A stretch of 64,000 nucleotides of DNA from Aralia elata. Lineage: Eukaryota; Streptophyta; Magnoliopsida; Apiales; Araliaceae. The position numbers and the translations under genes were made by a program. This document shows, piece by piece, positions 1 to 11,556 of the stretch. How positions within the stretch are numbered: the stretch's first letter is position 1; each line of letters begins with the position of its first letter. The DNA is taken from NCBI GenBank assembly GCA_034770075.1, contig CM068383.1:34477094-34541093 (forward strand), given 5' to 3'. The notes below the pieces were generated by a model. The model made no database searches and had not been told where the DNA came from. It was given only the letters and a program-made list of their open reading frames with translations.

Positions 1-726
1 TCCAATGTGTGATTTGTCTATGTGGCATTATTTGACTTGTCTATGTGGTAAGCTATATTTCTGAGCTCGGTATGAAATAACCTCAGCCATTCGATTCAGC
101 CTATTATGTTATTCAGTTCAGTTCAACTATGTTATTCAGTTCAGTTCAGTTTTGTTATGTTATTGTGATATTTGTTATTCAGTTTAGTTCAGTTCAGCTA
201 TGTTATTCAGTTTAGTTCAGTTCAGCTATGTTATTGTGATATTTGTTATTCAGTTCAGTTCAGTTCTGCTATGTTATTGTGATATTTGTTATTCAGTTCA
301 GTTCAGCTATTTAAGTTCAGTTCAGTTCAGTTCAAGTTCAGTTCAGTTCAGCTATGTTATTGTGATATTTGTTATTCAATTCAGTTCAACTATTTAAGTT
401 CAGTTTAGTTCAGTTCGAGTTCAGTTCAGTTCAGTTCAGCTATTTAAGTTCAGTTCAATTCAGTTCGATTATGTTATTAAGTTCAGTTCAGTTCAGTTCG
501 ACTATGTTATTGAGTTTAGTTCAACTTGATTTTGTTATTCATTTCGGTTCTCATTTCTGTACTTTATATTCGTACTGGGCAATTGGCTCATGCTGTGTTT
601 TTCTTTCGGCAGGTATTCAAGGGGTTCAAGGGCAAGTGTGAAGAGATGTTCCTTTTAGTTTGATATTCTGCTTAGAGTTTGTTCGTGCGTGACCTCCCTT
701 TCCTATTTCGGGAAGGGGGTGTTACA
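1..726 (+). mobile_element. G0 gypsy 5' LTR, 3' portion
   Basis: Left LTR of a plus-strand Ty3/gypsy element, entered part-way through. Base 1 aligns with base 2077 of the second LTR copy, and both copies end in GGGGGTGTTACA (726 and 2830). The end at 726 is followed four bases later by a tRNA primer-binding sequence, which fixes the LTR/internal boundary. The two copies differ mainly in the number of TTCAG repeats: 726 bp here against 754 bp in the other copy. Confidence 0.88.
117..540 (+). repeat. Degenerate TTCAG/GTTCA tandem array in G0 5' LTR
   Basis: Pentamer TTCAG runs are interspersed with a longer module built on CTATGTTATTGTGATATTTG, giving a two-level repeat. The array produces spurious short open frames rich in Val-Gln-Phe-Ser, which I do not regard as genes. 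The paired array in the other LTR has a different number of units, so the array changes length within one element. Confidence 0.85.
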
Positions 727-730
727 GAGT

Positions 731-742
731 TGGTATCAGAGC
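731..742 (+). other. G0 primer-binding site (initiator tRNA-Met)
   Basis: TGGTATCAGAGC is the complement of the 3' end of plant initiator tRNA-Met. It lies four bases after the LTR end TGTTACA, the expected place for minus-strand DNA priming. Confidence 0.92.
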
Positions 743-1044
743 TTAGGTTTCTTTCTTGTAGAAAACTTATTTAGGTTTGACATGTGAGTTATGGTAGACT
801 TTTGGGTTAGGTTTTTATTTTGTTTGATACTCTGTTCAGTTGTCATATCAATTTGTATTTGAATTTGTCATTAATCAATTTCGTTTTCATCTGTTATTTT
901 ATTTTATCAATAAATCATTCGGAACGAGAGGTAACTTGGGAGATGAAGGAGTCTATCCGGGTAGAGTATCCGCATCTTTTTGATAATTAGGCACGTTCCT
1001 TTTCTTTTGATTTCGGGGACGAAATCTTTTTAAGGGGGAAGTAA
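743..1044 (+). pseudogene. G0 residual internal region with gag-pol C-terminal tail
   Basis: Only about 300 bp lie between the primer-binding site and the polypurine tract, where a chromovirus normally carries about 5 kb of gag-pol. Bases 919-990 read, in one frame ending in TAG, as a tail containing REVTWEMKESIRVEYPHLF. This matches the extreme C-terminus (end of the chromodomain region) of Ty3/gypsy chromovirus polyproteins; G1 in this window ends similarly with EATWELEEKMKANYPFLF. Everything else from gag to integrase is missing, so this is an internal-deletion derivative. AT-rich sequence from about 770 to 910 shows no coding signal. Confidence 0.82.
1031..1044 (+). other. G0 polypurine tract
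   Basis: TAAGGGGGAAGTAA lies immediately 5' of the 3' LTR start TGTAATACCCG. This is the usual position of the plus-strand priming tract. Confidence 0.85.
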
Positions 1045-2830
1045 TGTAATACCCGAGTCATTTGTCCCACATCGCCTACAGTACTAATCCTCCCTCCTTT
1101 CCTTACCTATATATATATAACTAATATTTTATTTTATTTATTAAACAATAAGAATTTTCTTATTTTAAGAAAAGACTTTTTGTAAGAGGGACTTTTTAGT
1201 AAGGACCTCCTTAGTTAAAAATTTTCAGTATCGAGGGCGTAGGCAGACTGCGAACCTCATAATTTCGGGTACGTTTTTTTTCTTTTGTATTTATTCAATT
1301 TAATTTTCTGTATTATTATTTTATAACTTTAATTAGTATATTTTAGTTAGTTTGTTAGTTAATATTTTGGTATTATTTTGGCTAGATATTAAGTATCTCT
1401 ATTATAAGAAAATGTATTATTTTGGTGAATAGATTATATTGAGGGAGTATAACCAATTGCATCTGTAATTGTGAGTATTGCATTACGTACTCCAGGTACG
1501 GATTTTTGTACTCTTTCAGCGATACTCCTTTAATTTTAATTTGTTCGCTTTGTTCCTCATTCAGAATTCAAATATTGTTTCGATATTTTGTTCATAGTTA
1601 AATTCATATGATAGATTTGTTTGATTTTAGATATTCGAAAATTCGTTATTTGTACTCTTTAGACTTATTGAGCATGTCTAGTATTTATTTTTGTAGAAAC
1701 GTACATGCTAATATATTTTGGGAGATTTTGTGTCAATTCGTTTCAATTTAGCATGTGCGTATTAGAACCCTTTTGTTGGTATTATGTCGCTTATATTGTG
1801 ACATGATATTTTTATTAGATGATATCGTAGGGTGTACCTTGAGCTAACCACCTGTAGGGGTACCACAGACATGTCGTTTTGGCACGAAAGACATGACACT
1901 TCCGTGGCGGTGTGATTAGTCCACGACGTCTCTGTTTTGTACTCCGATGAGAGTTGGCCATTTGGTGATTTGTTGTGAGAGGCGTATGGGTCGACCCTAG
2001 TTTTCTGTTCTGTTCTGCGGATTGCTGATGTTGTGCCAAACACACTTTCCGATTTTGCATGCATTTGGATCTGCAGTCCAATGTGTGATTTGTCTATGTG
2101 GCATTATTTGACTTGTCTATGTGGTAAGCTATATTTCTGAGCTCGGTATGAAATAACCTCAGCCATTCGATTCAGCCTATTATGTTATTCAGTTCAGTTC
2201 AACTATGTTATTCAGTTCAGTTCAGTTCAGTTATGTTATTGTGATATTTGTTATTCAGTTTAGTTCAGTTCAGCTATGTTATTCAGTTTAGTTCAGTTCA
2301 GCTATGTTATTGTGATATTTGTTATTCAGTTCAGTTCAGTTCAGCTATGTTATTGTGATATTTGTTATTCAGTTCAGTTCGGCTATTTAAGTTCAGTTCA
2401 GTTCAGTTCAAGTTCAGTTCAGTTCAGCTATGTTATTGTGATATTTGTTATTCAATTCAGTTCAGCTATTTAAGTTCAGTTCAGTTCAGTTCGAGTTCAG
2501 TTCAGTTCAGCTATGTTATTGTTTTATTTGTTATTCTGTTCAGCTATTTAAGTTCAGTTCAGTTCAGTTCGATTATGTTATTAAGTTCAGTTCAGTTTAG
2601 TTCGACTATGTTATTGAGTTTAGTTCAACTTGATTTTGTTATTCATTTCGGTTCTCATTTCTGTACTTTATATTCGTATTGGGCAATTAGCTCATGCTGC
2701 ATTTTTCTTTCGGCAGGTATTCAAGGGGTTCAAGGGCAAGTGTGAAGAGATGTTCCTTTTAGTTTGATATTCTGCTTAGAGTTTGTTCGTGCGTGACCTC
2801 CCTTTCCTATTTCGGGAAGGGGGTGTTACA
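1045..2830 (+). mobile_element. G0 gypsy 3' LTR, complete
   Basis: A 1786-bp LTR running from TGTAATACCCG to GGTGTTACA. Its last 754 bp match the left LTR copy. It contains no supported gene. The two minus-strand open frames at about 1762-2081 overlap each other and resemble nothing I know. To the right the sequence drops directly into a copia LTR at 2831, so G0 is inserted in copia A's 3' LTR. The left target-site flank lies outside the window, so the duplication cannot be checked. Confidence 0.9.
2192..2640 (+). repeat. Degenerate TTCAG tandem array in G0 3' LTR
   Basis: Counterpart of the array at 117-540 with the same two-level structure of TTCAG runs and CTATGTTATTGTGATATTTG modules, but with extra units. 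That accounts for most of the length difference between the two LTR copies. Confidence 0.85.
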
Positions 2831-3354
2831 CTAAAGGTCTTAAGGGACATGTTAAAGTATAACTTATCATACACGAGATACTATGATGATCTCAAGTCAA
2901 AGGATCACTTGTACTACTAGCATTAGAGGAATTCCTATTGACAGGCGAATACAACTCCATTAGGTATTCCTTAGCGAGCCACGTTCAGTGAACTTATTCT
3001 CCAATAAGCACCTACATACTTGCTTTAGTGTCTCCACACAGATGATTATAAGATCAATCGTCTTTTTCTTAAGAGCAAGCAACGTATGTACTAATCTATC
3101 CGGATTAACTAATCCCCTTTTTTAGTAATCCAACGATTAGGAACGATTTTAGTTTGTGAGCTATCTAGAATTTAGATCTCGTTAGCATGATCACCATCAT
3201 GATTCTAAAAGCATTGCTCAAAACTATGGGTTTATCACATTTAATATAACAACACAATATAGATAAAGTAAAATCGCTTTAATAACTAAATAAGATTACA
3301 AAGTATATGCTACATCATATCAAATATGATTGGCTTGCGTGCATACTACTTTCA
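2831..3354 (-). mobile_element. Copia A 3' LTR, truncated by G0
   Basis: This matches the first ~520 bp of the copia LTRs in this window (copy B 3' LTR 6291-8095, copy C 16818-18686), in minus orientation. The LTR start, TGAAAGTAG on the minus strand, is at 3354, next to the polypurine tract complement ATCTCCCACTTGCAC. The remainder was displaced by the G0 insertion at 2830 and is presumably left of the window. Confidence 0.88.
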
Positions 3355-5990
3355 ATCTCCCACTTGCACTAAAGCCAATCGCCATGGTATCTAATACCCT
3401 TCTTCTCTAAGTGACGATCATCCTGTTGTTTGGATAAAACTTCAGTAAATGGATATACAATGTTGTTCTTGAGAGTCCACTATCTCTATAGTGACTTCTC
3501 CTCTTTTAATGATTCTACTAATCAAATAAAAGTGCCGCAACATATGTTTGAATCTAAGATGAGACTTAGGAACTATTCCTAGTTCTGTGATGAACTTTTC
3601 ATCCAAACAATTAACTTGCAGCTTCACTTATAGCTATATACTTTGTCTTTATCACTAAATCAGCAACTCTTTGCTGTTTGAAACTTTTCCAATTCACTGC
3701 ACCACCATTCAAGGTAACGATTTACCTTAAAGTGGATTTGTTATCGTCTTGGTCAGTATAAAAAACTTGAGTCTGTTTAACCCTCTAGTCTTAATTCAGA
3801 CCCACCATGAATTAAGATCACATCTTCAGTACCGGTTAAGTACTTAAAGATGTTTATCATGTTTTACAGTGATCTTCTCCAGAATATGACTGATCAACAT
3901 CAGGCCTTGTATATTCATTGCATACATGATAGTAACTCGTGCGATCTCTCTTTTAATTAGAGATAATTTTAGAGAAATACATTCCATGTCTCATCATCAT
4001 GAGACCTCTCTTAGAATTTGCCATGCTAAACGCCTTTAGCATCGAATGAATATACATTCCTTGGGTTAAGCTGAGCATCCTTTTAAATCTATCTATATAG
4101 ATTTATATCCCCAATTTATAGGATACTCCTCCCAAGTTATTCATGGAGGAATGTTTAGACAATTTTATCTTTACTGATTGTAGCATTGGTGTGTCATTCC
4201 TTATCAGTAGTATATCAACATATAATACTAGGAATGTCACAATACTCCCATTGACCCTTTTGTACACACTAGGTTCATTCTCATTTTTGATAAAATCAAA
4301 CTCTTTTGATTGTCTCATCAAAATGAATGTCCCATCTTTGAGACTCTTGCTTCAATCCATAAATGGATCATTGTAGCTTACATACACGATTTGCTTCAAC
4401 CTTTGAAACAAATCCCTCTGGCTGTATCATACATACATTCTCCTCAAATCTTTATTGAGGAAGGATGTCTCCACATCCATTTGCCAGATTTCGTAATAAT
4501 AAGTTGTAATCACAAGCAAAATCTTAATGGACTTGAGCATTACCCGATTATAAGGTTTTATTATAGTCAACTCCTTGACTTTATTTGAAAACTTTTAAAC
4601 AAGTCTGGTCTTATAGGTCTCCACCTTGCCATTTGCCTCAGTCTTTCCCTTAAAGACCCAATTTCACTCTATAGGCACTATGCCTCTCAGTGGAGTAACT
4701 AGAGTCCATACTTGGTTCTCATACATGGAGTCCATTTTGGATTTCATGGACATCTGTCATTTCTCTGAGTGTCTACTACTCATAGCCTCATTGTATATAA
4801 CTGGATCATCATCCTCTGTGATGCGTACCTCATCATCATCCTCTATGATGAATCCATACCTTCTAGGTATCTTTGGTACTCTTCCAGATTTACGATTCGG
4901 TTGTGGTACAATAGGTCTATCTACATGTTCCTCGGTTTGACTTAAAGTGCTTTGTGGTTCTTGAACTGCTTCAAGATCTATTACCCTCCCACTAGCTCCT
5001 TCAATGATAAATACTTTTATCCAAGAAGGCAACGTGTAGGATTATAATAATAATACCCTAAACTTTCTTTAGGATATCCCACAAACCTGCACTTGTCAGA
5101 TTTTGTCCCAAGCTTATCCTTTTCAAACCTTTTCACATAAGCTGGACAACCCCTTATCTTAACATACTTAAGACTAGAAATCCTCCCTATCCATAACTTT
5201 TATGGAGTCTTGGGGCCGAATTTTGAGGTTACCTTATTTTGTAGATATGCAACCGTTTCTAGGGCGTAACCCTAGAAGGATACTGGAATATCGGTAAAAA
5301 ATCATTATGGACCGCACCATGTCCTACATGGTACAATTTTCCCTTTTAGATACACTAATTAATTATTGCGTATCATGAAACGTCTATTATGAGAAAATAC
5401 CATTTTGAGATGATCTAGAAACTCATTGCACAAGTATTCCTTCCTCGATCTGATCAAAGAATCTTAATACTTTGTCAATTTGTTTCACTTCTGAATTCTT
5501 TGAACCTTTCAAATGATTCAGAATTGTATTTCATCAAATACACATATTCAACTCTTTGAATGACCATCTCCTTTTTGTTTTACTAGTTTGTTCAATTTGC
5601 AAAATTATTTTCATGTAAGTCAAGTATACAAAGTCCATTAAGTAATCTTCCAGTTTTAAACAAAACATTATCATTATAAATAGAACAACAATTGTTCTTA
5701 AATATAATACCAGAACCTTCCTTGTTCGACAATGAAAGTAATAATGTTTTCTAAAGAGAACTGGAACATAATAACAACTTATTAACTTAATAGACTTGCC
5801 CGTAGGCAACGCTAATCTATAAGTTCCTACGGCTAATGTAGCAACCATTGCTCTATTCCCCACACGTAAGATTACTTACTCTTTGCTTAGCTTTCTACTT
5901 CTGCTTAGTCTCTGCATTGGATTGCATACGTGAGAACTATAGCCGGTATCCAATACCCAAGTAGAATCTTGACTTAAAGAAAGATTTATT
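3355..5990 (-). pseudogene. Copia A pol remnant (PR-INT-RT-RNase H)
   Basis: Degenerate Ty1/copia pol read right to left. The protease keeps WVLDTG and VCNPMQRL (Asp-Thr-Gly at 5942-5950). A GAG-pre-integrase-like piece at 5534-5863 contains VATLAVGTYRLALPTGKS. Integrase core traces lie at about 5370-5530 and the integrase C-terminal region at about 5033-5330. The acidic linker at 4757-5032 has GFIIEDDDEV. The reverse transcriptase N-terminal region is at about 4590-4756 and its palm at 4103-4321, where the catalytic YVDD box has become YVDILL. The RNase H tail is at 3442-3627. Many stops and frame changes show it is long dead. The gene order PR-INT-RT-RH is the copia order. Confidence 0.85.
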
Positions 5991-6290
5991 TTAATGATGA
6001 ACAAACTTATATCTGTAACCGAAGCTTAACTAAGCTTCTTCTGGTTAGCCTCTGCAAGATGCTCCTTACAGTTTCCATTCTAGTGTCCAGACTTATTGCA
6101 GTGAAAGTAAATTCCTTTGCTATCTGCATCAGTTTTGTTCTTAGTGTCCTTAGTTATTGCCTTTCCATGTACCTCCTTTGAATTGTTCTTCTTTTAAGAA
6201 GATCCTTTGGCCCTCTTCCGCTTCCTGGAAGAATCATCTACCAGTAAGACTTGGTCTTTCTTGGTTGGAAAGTGACTTTTTACAGTTTTC
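5991..6290 (-). pseudogene. Copia A gag C-terminal remnant, interrupted by copia B
   Basis: The minus strand gives a damaged CCHC knuckle: the first cysteine has become tyrosine and a stop follows the histidine. It aligns with the intact knuckle of copy B at 10770-10811. The gag ends abruptly at TTTTC/TGTTAGG (6290/6291), where copia B's LTR begins. In copy B the equivalent gag continues beyond this point. The other half of copy A's gag is not found on the right side of B. Confidence 0.78.
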
Positions 6291-8095
6291 TGTTAGGTTT
6301 GTATATAGCGCGAACATGCAATCAAATTACATAAATAGTGTGGAAGCGCGATAAAACGGATTTTAAAATTTTTCGTACAAATCGTCACCATGATCTTTCC
6401 TTGTGTTCAATTATCAATTAACGAAAGAGATAGGGATTAAGAAATTATACCCTCGTAGAACCGTGCTTCCTCGGGTACAAGTTCACCTCCAATTCCTTCA
6501 CGTTCTCCTTGAATTTCACCGATGGGATTCCTTCCTTTGATCAACGTTAGCCACCCAAGTGTTTGGCCTCTAGAGGTGATCCACCAAGGAATAATAGTTA
6601 TTCAAGAAGATGGGTGTTGGCAAAACCCTAGTTTCTATCTTTATAGAAAAATCAAGTACTCTCCCTCTCTCCAATTCATATGGAAGAGTGTGTAAGTGTC
6701 TAACCCTAAATCATGATAAGACTCCTCTTATTTATAAATATAGGGAACCCTCCTAAACTATTTAGGATTAGGGTTTTTATTTTAATTAAACTCCTTTAAT
6801 TAATTAAACTCCTAATCCAATTAGGAATTTATGAGAGAGTACTTCTATTAATTAATTCTCAATCCCTATTAGGAATTAAATAATAGTAATTGTAATAATA
6901 ATAATAAGACTCCTCTTATTAATATATATTTAATATTTCCAAAATATTAAATAATAAATATTAAGCTATTTAATTTATTCTATCTCCATAGATTAAATTA
7001 AATACACTTAACTTATTATTACAATTATGCCATTACTTCTTAAACAAATATTTTTCTTTTGAGGTGTGGCCCTTTAGGCTCTCCATATTAAACCGGTTGT
7101 GAATAAATCAATTAGAACAATTCTAATCTTATTTAAATAAATAAATTAAACTATTTAATTCATTTAAATAAATAATATTTATTCTACAATAAGGGTAAGC
7201 CCACTTAGCGATCAACGACTTTCCAGATAATATAGATTTCAACATCAATCACAAAAGAACCTTTGAGTAAATAGTTACCATATAATTCAATCATTCTACC
7301 ATACAATGTCCCAATTAAATATAAGACATGGATTTACTGTCAAGTCTTATTTTATTTAATTATATGTATTTCGATTCTCAAATGCACAACTCTGATAATG
7401 CAAATTAGAAACTCCTATCTAATTTCATTCTGCTTTGGCCAAAGACTTCTGAGTCGTCATTTATCGAATCACATAAGACATTCTCTCCTTTTACTAGAAG
7501 TGGTAGATTCTTTGTTGATCATTCACCTATCTCCATGTATAACTTATTATACCCAATCATACCCTTTGATATACCCTAAAGGTCTTAAGGTACATTTCAA
7601 AGTATAACTCATCATACACAAGATACTATGATGATCTCAAGTCCAAGGATCACTTGTACAACTATCACTAGAGGAATTCCTATTGACAGGCGAGTAAAAC
7701 TCCATTAGGTATTCCTTAGCGAGCCACGTTCAGTGAACTTATTCTCTAATAAGCACATACTTGCTTTAGTGTCTCCACACAAATGATTATGAGATCAATC
7801 ATCCTCTTCATAATAGCAAGCAACGTATGTACTAATCTATCCGGATTCACTAATCCCTTTTTTTAGTAATCCACTGATTAGGAACAATTTTAGTTTGTGA
7901 GCTATCTAGAATTTAGATCTCATTAGCATGATCCCCATCATGATTCTAAAAGCATTGCTCAAAACTATGGGTTTATCACATTTAATATAACAACACCATG
8001 TCGATAATATAAAACGCCTTTAATAACCGAATAAGATTACAAAGTATATGCTACATCATATCAAATATGATTGGCTTGTGTGCATACTATTTTCA
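6291..8095 (-). mobile_element. Copia B 3' LTR, complete
   Basis: A 1805-bp LTR in minus orientation, reading TGTTAGG...TTTTCA on the plus strand. It is bordered on the right by the polypurine tract complement and on the left by copia A gag. Homologous LTRs occur at 13456-14952 (5' partner), 16818-18686 (copy C), 2831-3354 and 63623-64000. It has AT-rich interior sequence and no coding capacity of its own. Confidence 0.92.
6729..6736 (-). promoter_or_regulatory. Likely TATA box of copia B 3' LTR
   Basis: TATAAATA on the minus strand lies within the LTR at the same relative position as the box in copy C's LTR (18254-18261). Assigned from sequence alone. Confidence 0.55.
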
Positions 8096-8112
8096 ATCTC
8101 CCCCTTGCACTA
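8096..8112 (-). other. Copia B polypurine tract
   Basis: The minus strand reads GTGCAAGGGGGAGAT directly 5' of the LTR start. It is purine-rich, apart from the GTGCAA lead, and matches the tract in copies A and C. Confidence 0.82.
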
Positions 8113-10690
8113 AAGCCAATCGTCATGGTATCTAATACCTTTCTTCTCTAAGTGACAATAATCCTGCTGTTTGGATAAAGCTTCAGTAGAAGGATATGCA
8201 ATGTTGTTCTCCAGAGTCCACTATCTCTATAGTGACTTTTCCTCTTTCAATGATTCCACTAATCAAATGAAAGTGCCGCAACACATGTTTGGATCCAAGA
8301 TGAGACTTAGGAACTATTCCTAGTTCTGTAATGAACTTTTCATCCAAACAATCAACTTGCAGCTTCATTTACAACTATATACTTTTTCTTTGTCACTAAA
8401 CCAGCAACTCTTTGCTGTTTTGGAACCTTTCCAATTCACTGCACCACCTTTCAAGGTAACGATTTACCTTAAAGTGGATTTGTTATCGTCTTGGTCAGTC
8501 TGAAAAACTTGAGTCTGTTTAGCTATTTAGTTTTAATTCAGACCTACCATGAATCATGATCACATCTTCAGTACCGGTTAAGTACCTAAAGATGTTTATC
8601 ACTGTCTTACAGTGATCTTCTCCAGAATATGACTGATCAACATCAGGCCTTGTATATTCATTGCATACATGATAGTAACTCATGCGATCTCTCTTTCAAT
8701 TGGGGATAATTTTAGAGAGATACACTCCATGGCTCATCATCATGAGACCTCTCTTGGAGTTTTCCATGCTAAATGCCTTTAGCATCGAATGAATATACGT
8801 TCATTGGGTTAAGCCGAACATCCTTTTAAATCTATCTATATAGATTTATATCCCCTATTTGTAGGATGCTCCTCCCAAGTCATTCATAGAGGAATGTTTA
8901 GACAATTTTATCTTACTGATTGTAGCATTGGTGTGTTATTTCTTATCAGTAGTATATCAACATATAATACCAAGAATGTCACAGCACTCCCACTGACCCT
9001 TTTGTACACACTAGGTTCATTCTCGTCTTTGATAAAATTAAACTCTTTTGATTGTCTCATCAAAACGAATGTTCCATCTTTGAGAAGCTTGCTTCAATCC
9101 ATAAATGGATCATTGTAGCTTAAAACACGATTTGCTTCAACCTTTGAAACAAATTCCTCTGGCTGTATCATACATACATTCTCCTCAAGTCTCCACATCC
9201 ATTTTGCCAGATTTCGTAATAAGTTGCAATCACAAGAAAAATCCAAATGGACTTGAGCATTACCCGGTAATAAGGTTTTATCACAGTCAACTCCTTGACT
9301 TGAAAAAACTTTTAAACAGGTCTGGTCTTATAGATCTCCACCTTGCCATTTGCCCTAGTCTTTCTCTAAAGACCCATATTCACACTCCAAGCACTATGCC
9401 CTTTGTCGAGTTACCAGAGTCTATACTTGGTTCTCATACATGGAGTCCATTTCGGATTTCATAGCCATCTGCCATTTCTCTGAGTGCCTTCTACTCATAG
9501 CCTCATCGTATATAACTGGATCATCATCCTCTATGATGCGTACCTCATCATCATCCTCTATGATGAATCCATACCTCCCAGGTATCTTCGGTACTCTTCC
9601 AGATTTACGATTCGGTTGTGGTACAATAGGTCTATCTACATGTTCCTCGGTTCGACTTAAAGTGCTTTGTGGTTCTTGAACTCCTTCAATATTTATTACC
9701 CTCCCACTAGCTCCTGTAATGATAAACACCTTTATCTAAGAAGGCAGCGTGTAGGATTATAGTAATAATACCCTAAACTTTCTTTAGGATATCCCACAAG
9801 TCTGCACTTGTCAGATTTTGTCCCAAACTTATCTTTGAAACCTTTTCACATAAGCTGGACAACCCCTTATCTTAACATACTTAAGAGTAGGAATCCTTCC
9901 TATCCATAACTTTTATGGAGTCTTGGGCTCGAATTTTTGAGGTTACCTTATTTTGTAGATATGAAGTCGTTTCTAGGGCATAACCCCAGATGGATACTGG
10001 AATGTCGGTAAAAATCATCAATCAATTATGAGATGATCCGACAAGGTACAATTTTTTCTTTTAGATACACCAATCAATTATTGCGTATCAGAAGGTTCCA
10101 TTATGAGAAAATACCATTTTGAGATGATCTAGAAACTCATTGCACAAGTATTCCTTCCTTGATCTGATCAAAGAATCTTAATACTTTGTCAATATGTTTC
10201 ACTTCTGAATTCTTTGAACATTTCAAATGATTCAGACTTGTATTTTATCAAATACACACATTCAACTCTTTGAATGATCATCTCCTTTTCTTTTATTAGT
10301 TTATTCAATTTGCAAAATGTTTTTCATGTAAGTCAAGTATACAAAGTCTATCAAGTGTTCTTCCAGTTTCAAACAAAACATTATCATTATAAATAGAACA
10401 ACAATTGTTCTTAAATATAATTTCCTTGTCCAACAACGAAAGTAATAATGTTTCTAAAGACAACTGAAACATAATAACAACTTATTAACTTAATAGACTT
10501 GCCCGTAGGCAATGCTAAACTATAAGTTTCTATGGTTAATGTAGCAACCTTTTCTCCATTCCCACACATAAGATTTACTTACTTTTTGTTTAGCTTTCTA
10601 CTTCTGCTTAGTCTCTGCATTGGATTGCATACGTGAGAACTACAGCCGGTATCCAATACCGAAGTAGAACCTTGACTTATAGAAAATTTA
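8113..10690 (-). pseudogene. Copia B pol remnant (PR-INT-RT-RNase H)
   Basis: Collinear with copy A and equally decayed. In gene order (right to left): protease VLDTGCSSHVCNP (DTG at 10645-10653), GAG-pre-integrase traces near 10500-10570, integrase core traces at about 10080-10260, integrase C-terminal region at about 9760-10075, acidic linker 9421-9729 with GFIIEDDDEVRIIEDDDP running into the first residues of RT, RT palm traces at about 8860-9120, and an RNase H tail at 8183-8368. Frames change repeatedly and stops are frequent, so no functional enzyme can be made. Confidence 0.85.
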
Positions 10691-11556
10691 TTTCAATCAT
10701 GAACGAACTCATATTTGTAACCGAAGCTTCACTAAGCTTTTTCTGGTTAGCCTCTGTAAGATACTCCTTACAGTTTCCTTTCCAGTGTCCAGGCTTATTG
10801 CATTGGAAGCAAACTCCTTTGCTATTTGCATCAGTTTTTGTTCTTAGTGTCCTTAGTTATTGCCTTTCCATATACCTTCTTTGAATTGTTCTTCTTTTCA
10901 GAAGATCCTTTGGCCCTCTTCCGCTACCTAGAAGAATCATCTACCAGTGAGACTTGGTCTTTCTTGGTTGGAAACTGACTCTTTACTGTTTTCAACATTT
11001 TTAAGCAACTCAGGCAGGCTGACATATAGCTTGTTCATGTGAAATTCACAACAATTTGTGAGAAAGAGTCCGGAAGTGATTGCAAGATCAAATCTTGGAT
11101 CATCTCTTCATCCATTAAAACCCAGTTGTCCCAATTATTCAATCATATTGATCATTTTAGGACATTTGTCTATACTGTAGTGCCATCGGTCATTCTAGAT
11201 CGGAAGAGCTCCTTAGATATCTGATATCTAATAGTCCTACTTTCCTCACCCTTCAACTCCTTGAAGATGCAGGAGTATAGTAGGAGCATCCATAGTTTCA
11301 TGCTGACGCTGAAGCTCGTTACTCATGGATGCGAGCATAATGCATTGAGCCAACTGTGCATCATCTTACTACTTTCCAAAAGTAGCAATCTCTTCCTCAG
11401 AGGTATTGTCTGTAACCATTGCAGGGATAGGCATATTAAGGACATAAGATAGCTTTTCAGCCTTGAGAACTATTCTCAAATTTCTTAACCAGTCCTTTTA
11501 ATTTGGTCCGGTTAATTAGCATCTAATATGCTATGCAGTGATAGTGAATTAGACAT
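10691..11556 (-). pseudogene. Copia B gag remnant with intact CCHC knuckle
   Basis: The probable gag start, MSNSLSLHSILDAN, is at 11554-11556 on the minus strand. It is followed by stop-interrupted sequence resembling copia gag (UBN2-type family), including motifs near ELQRQHE/MDAPT and SRTIRYQIS. The zinc knuckle at 10770-10811 reads CFQCNKPGHWKGNC, an intact CX2CX4HX4C box that would bind element RNA in a working gag. Several in-frame stops and shifts precede it, so this is a pseudogene. Confidence 0.78.

Noticed and set aside
200..641. Val-Gln-Phe-Ser-rich small ORFs (also 2276-2745)
   Set aside because: They translate the TTCAG array and are open in more than one frame; not genes.
1762..2081. 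Two overlapping minus-strand ORFs in the G0 LTR
   Set aside because: Different frames of the same stretch in an LTR, with no recognisable protein features.
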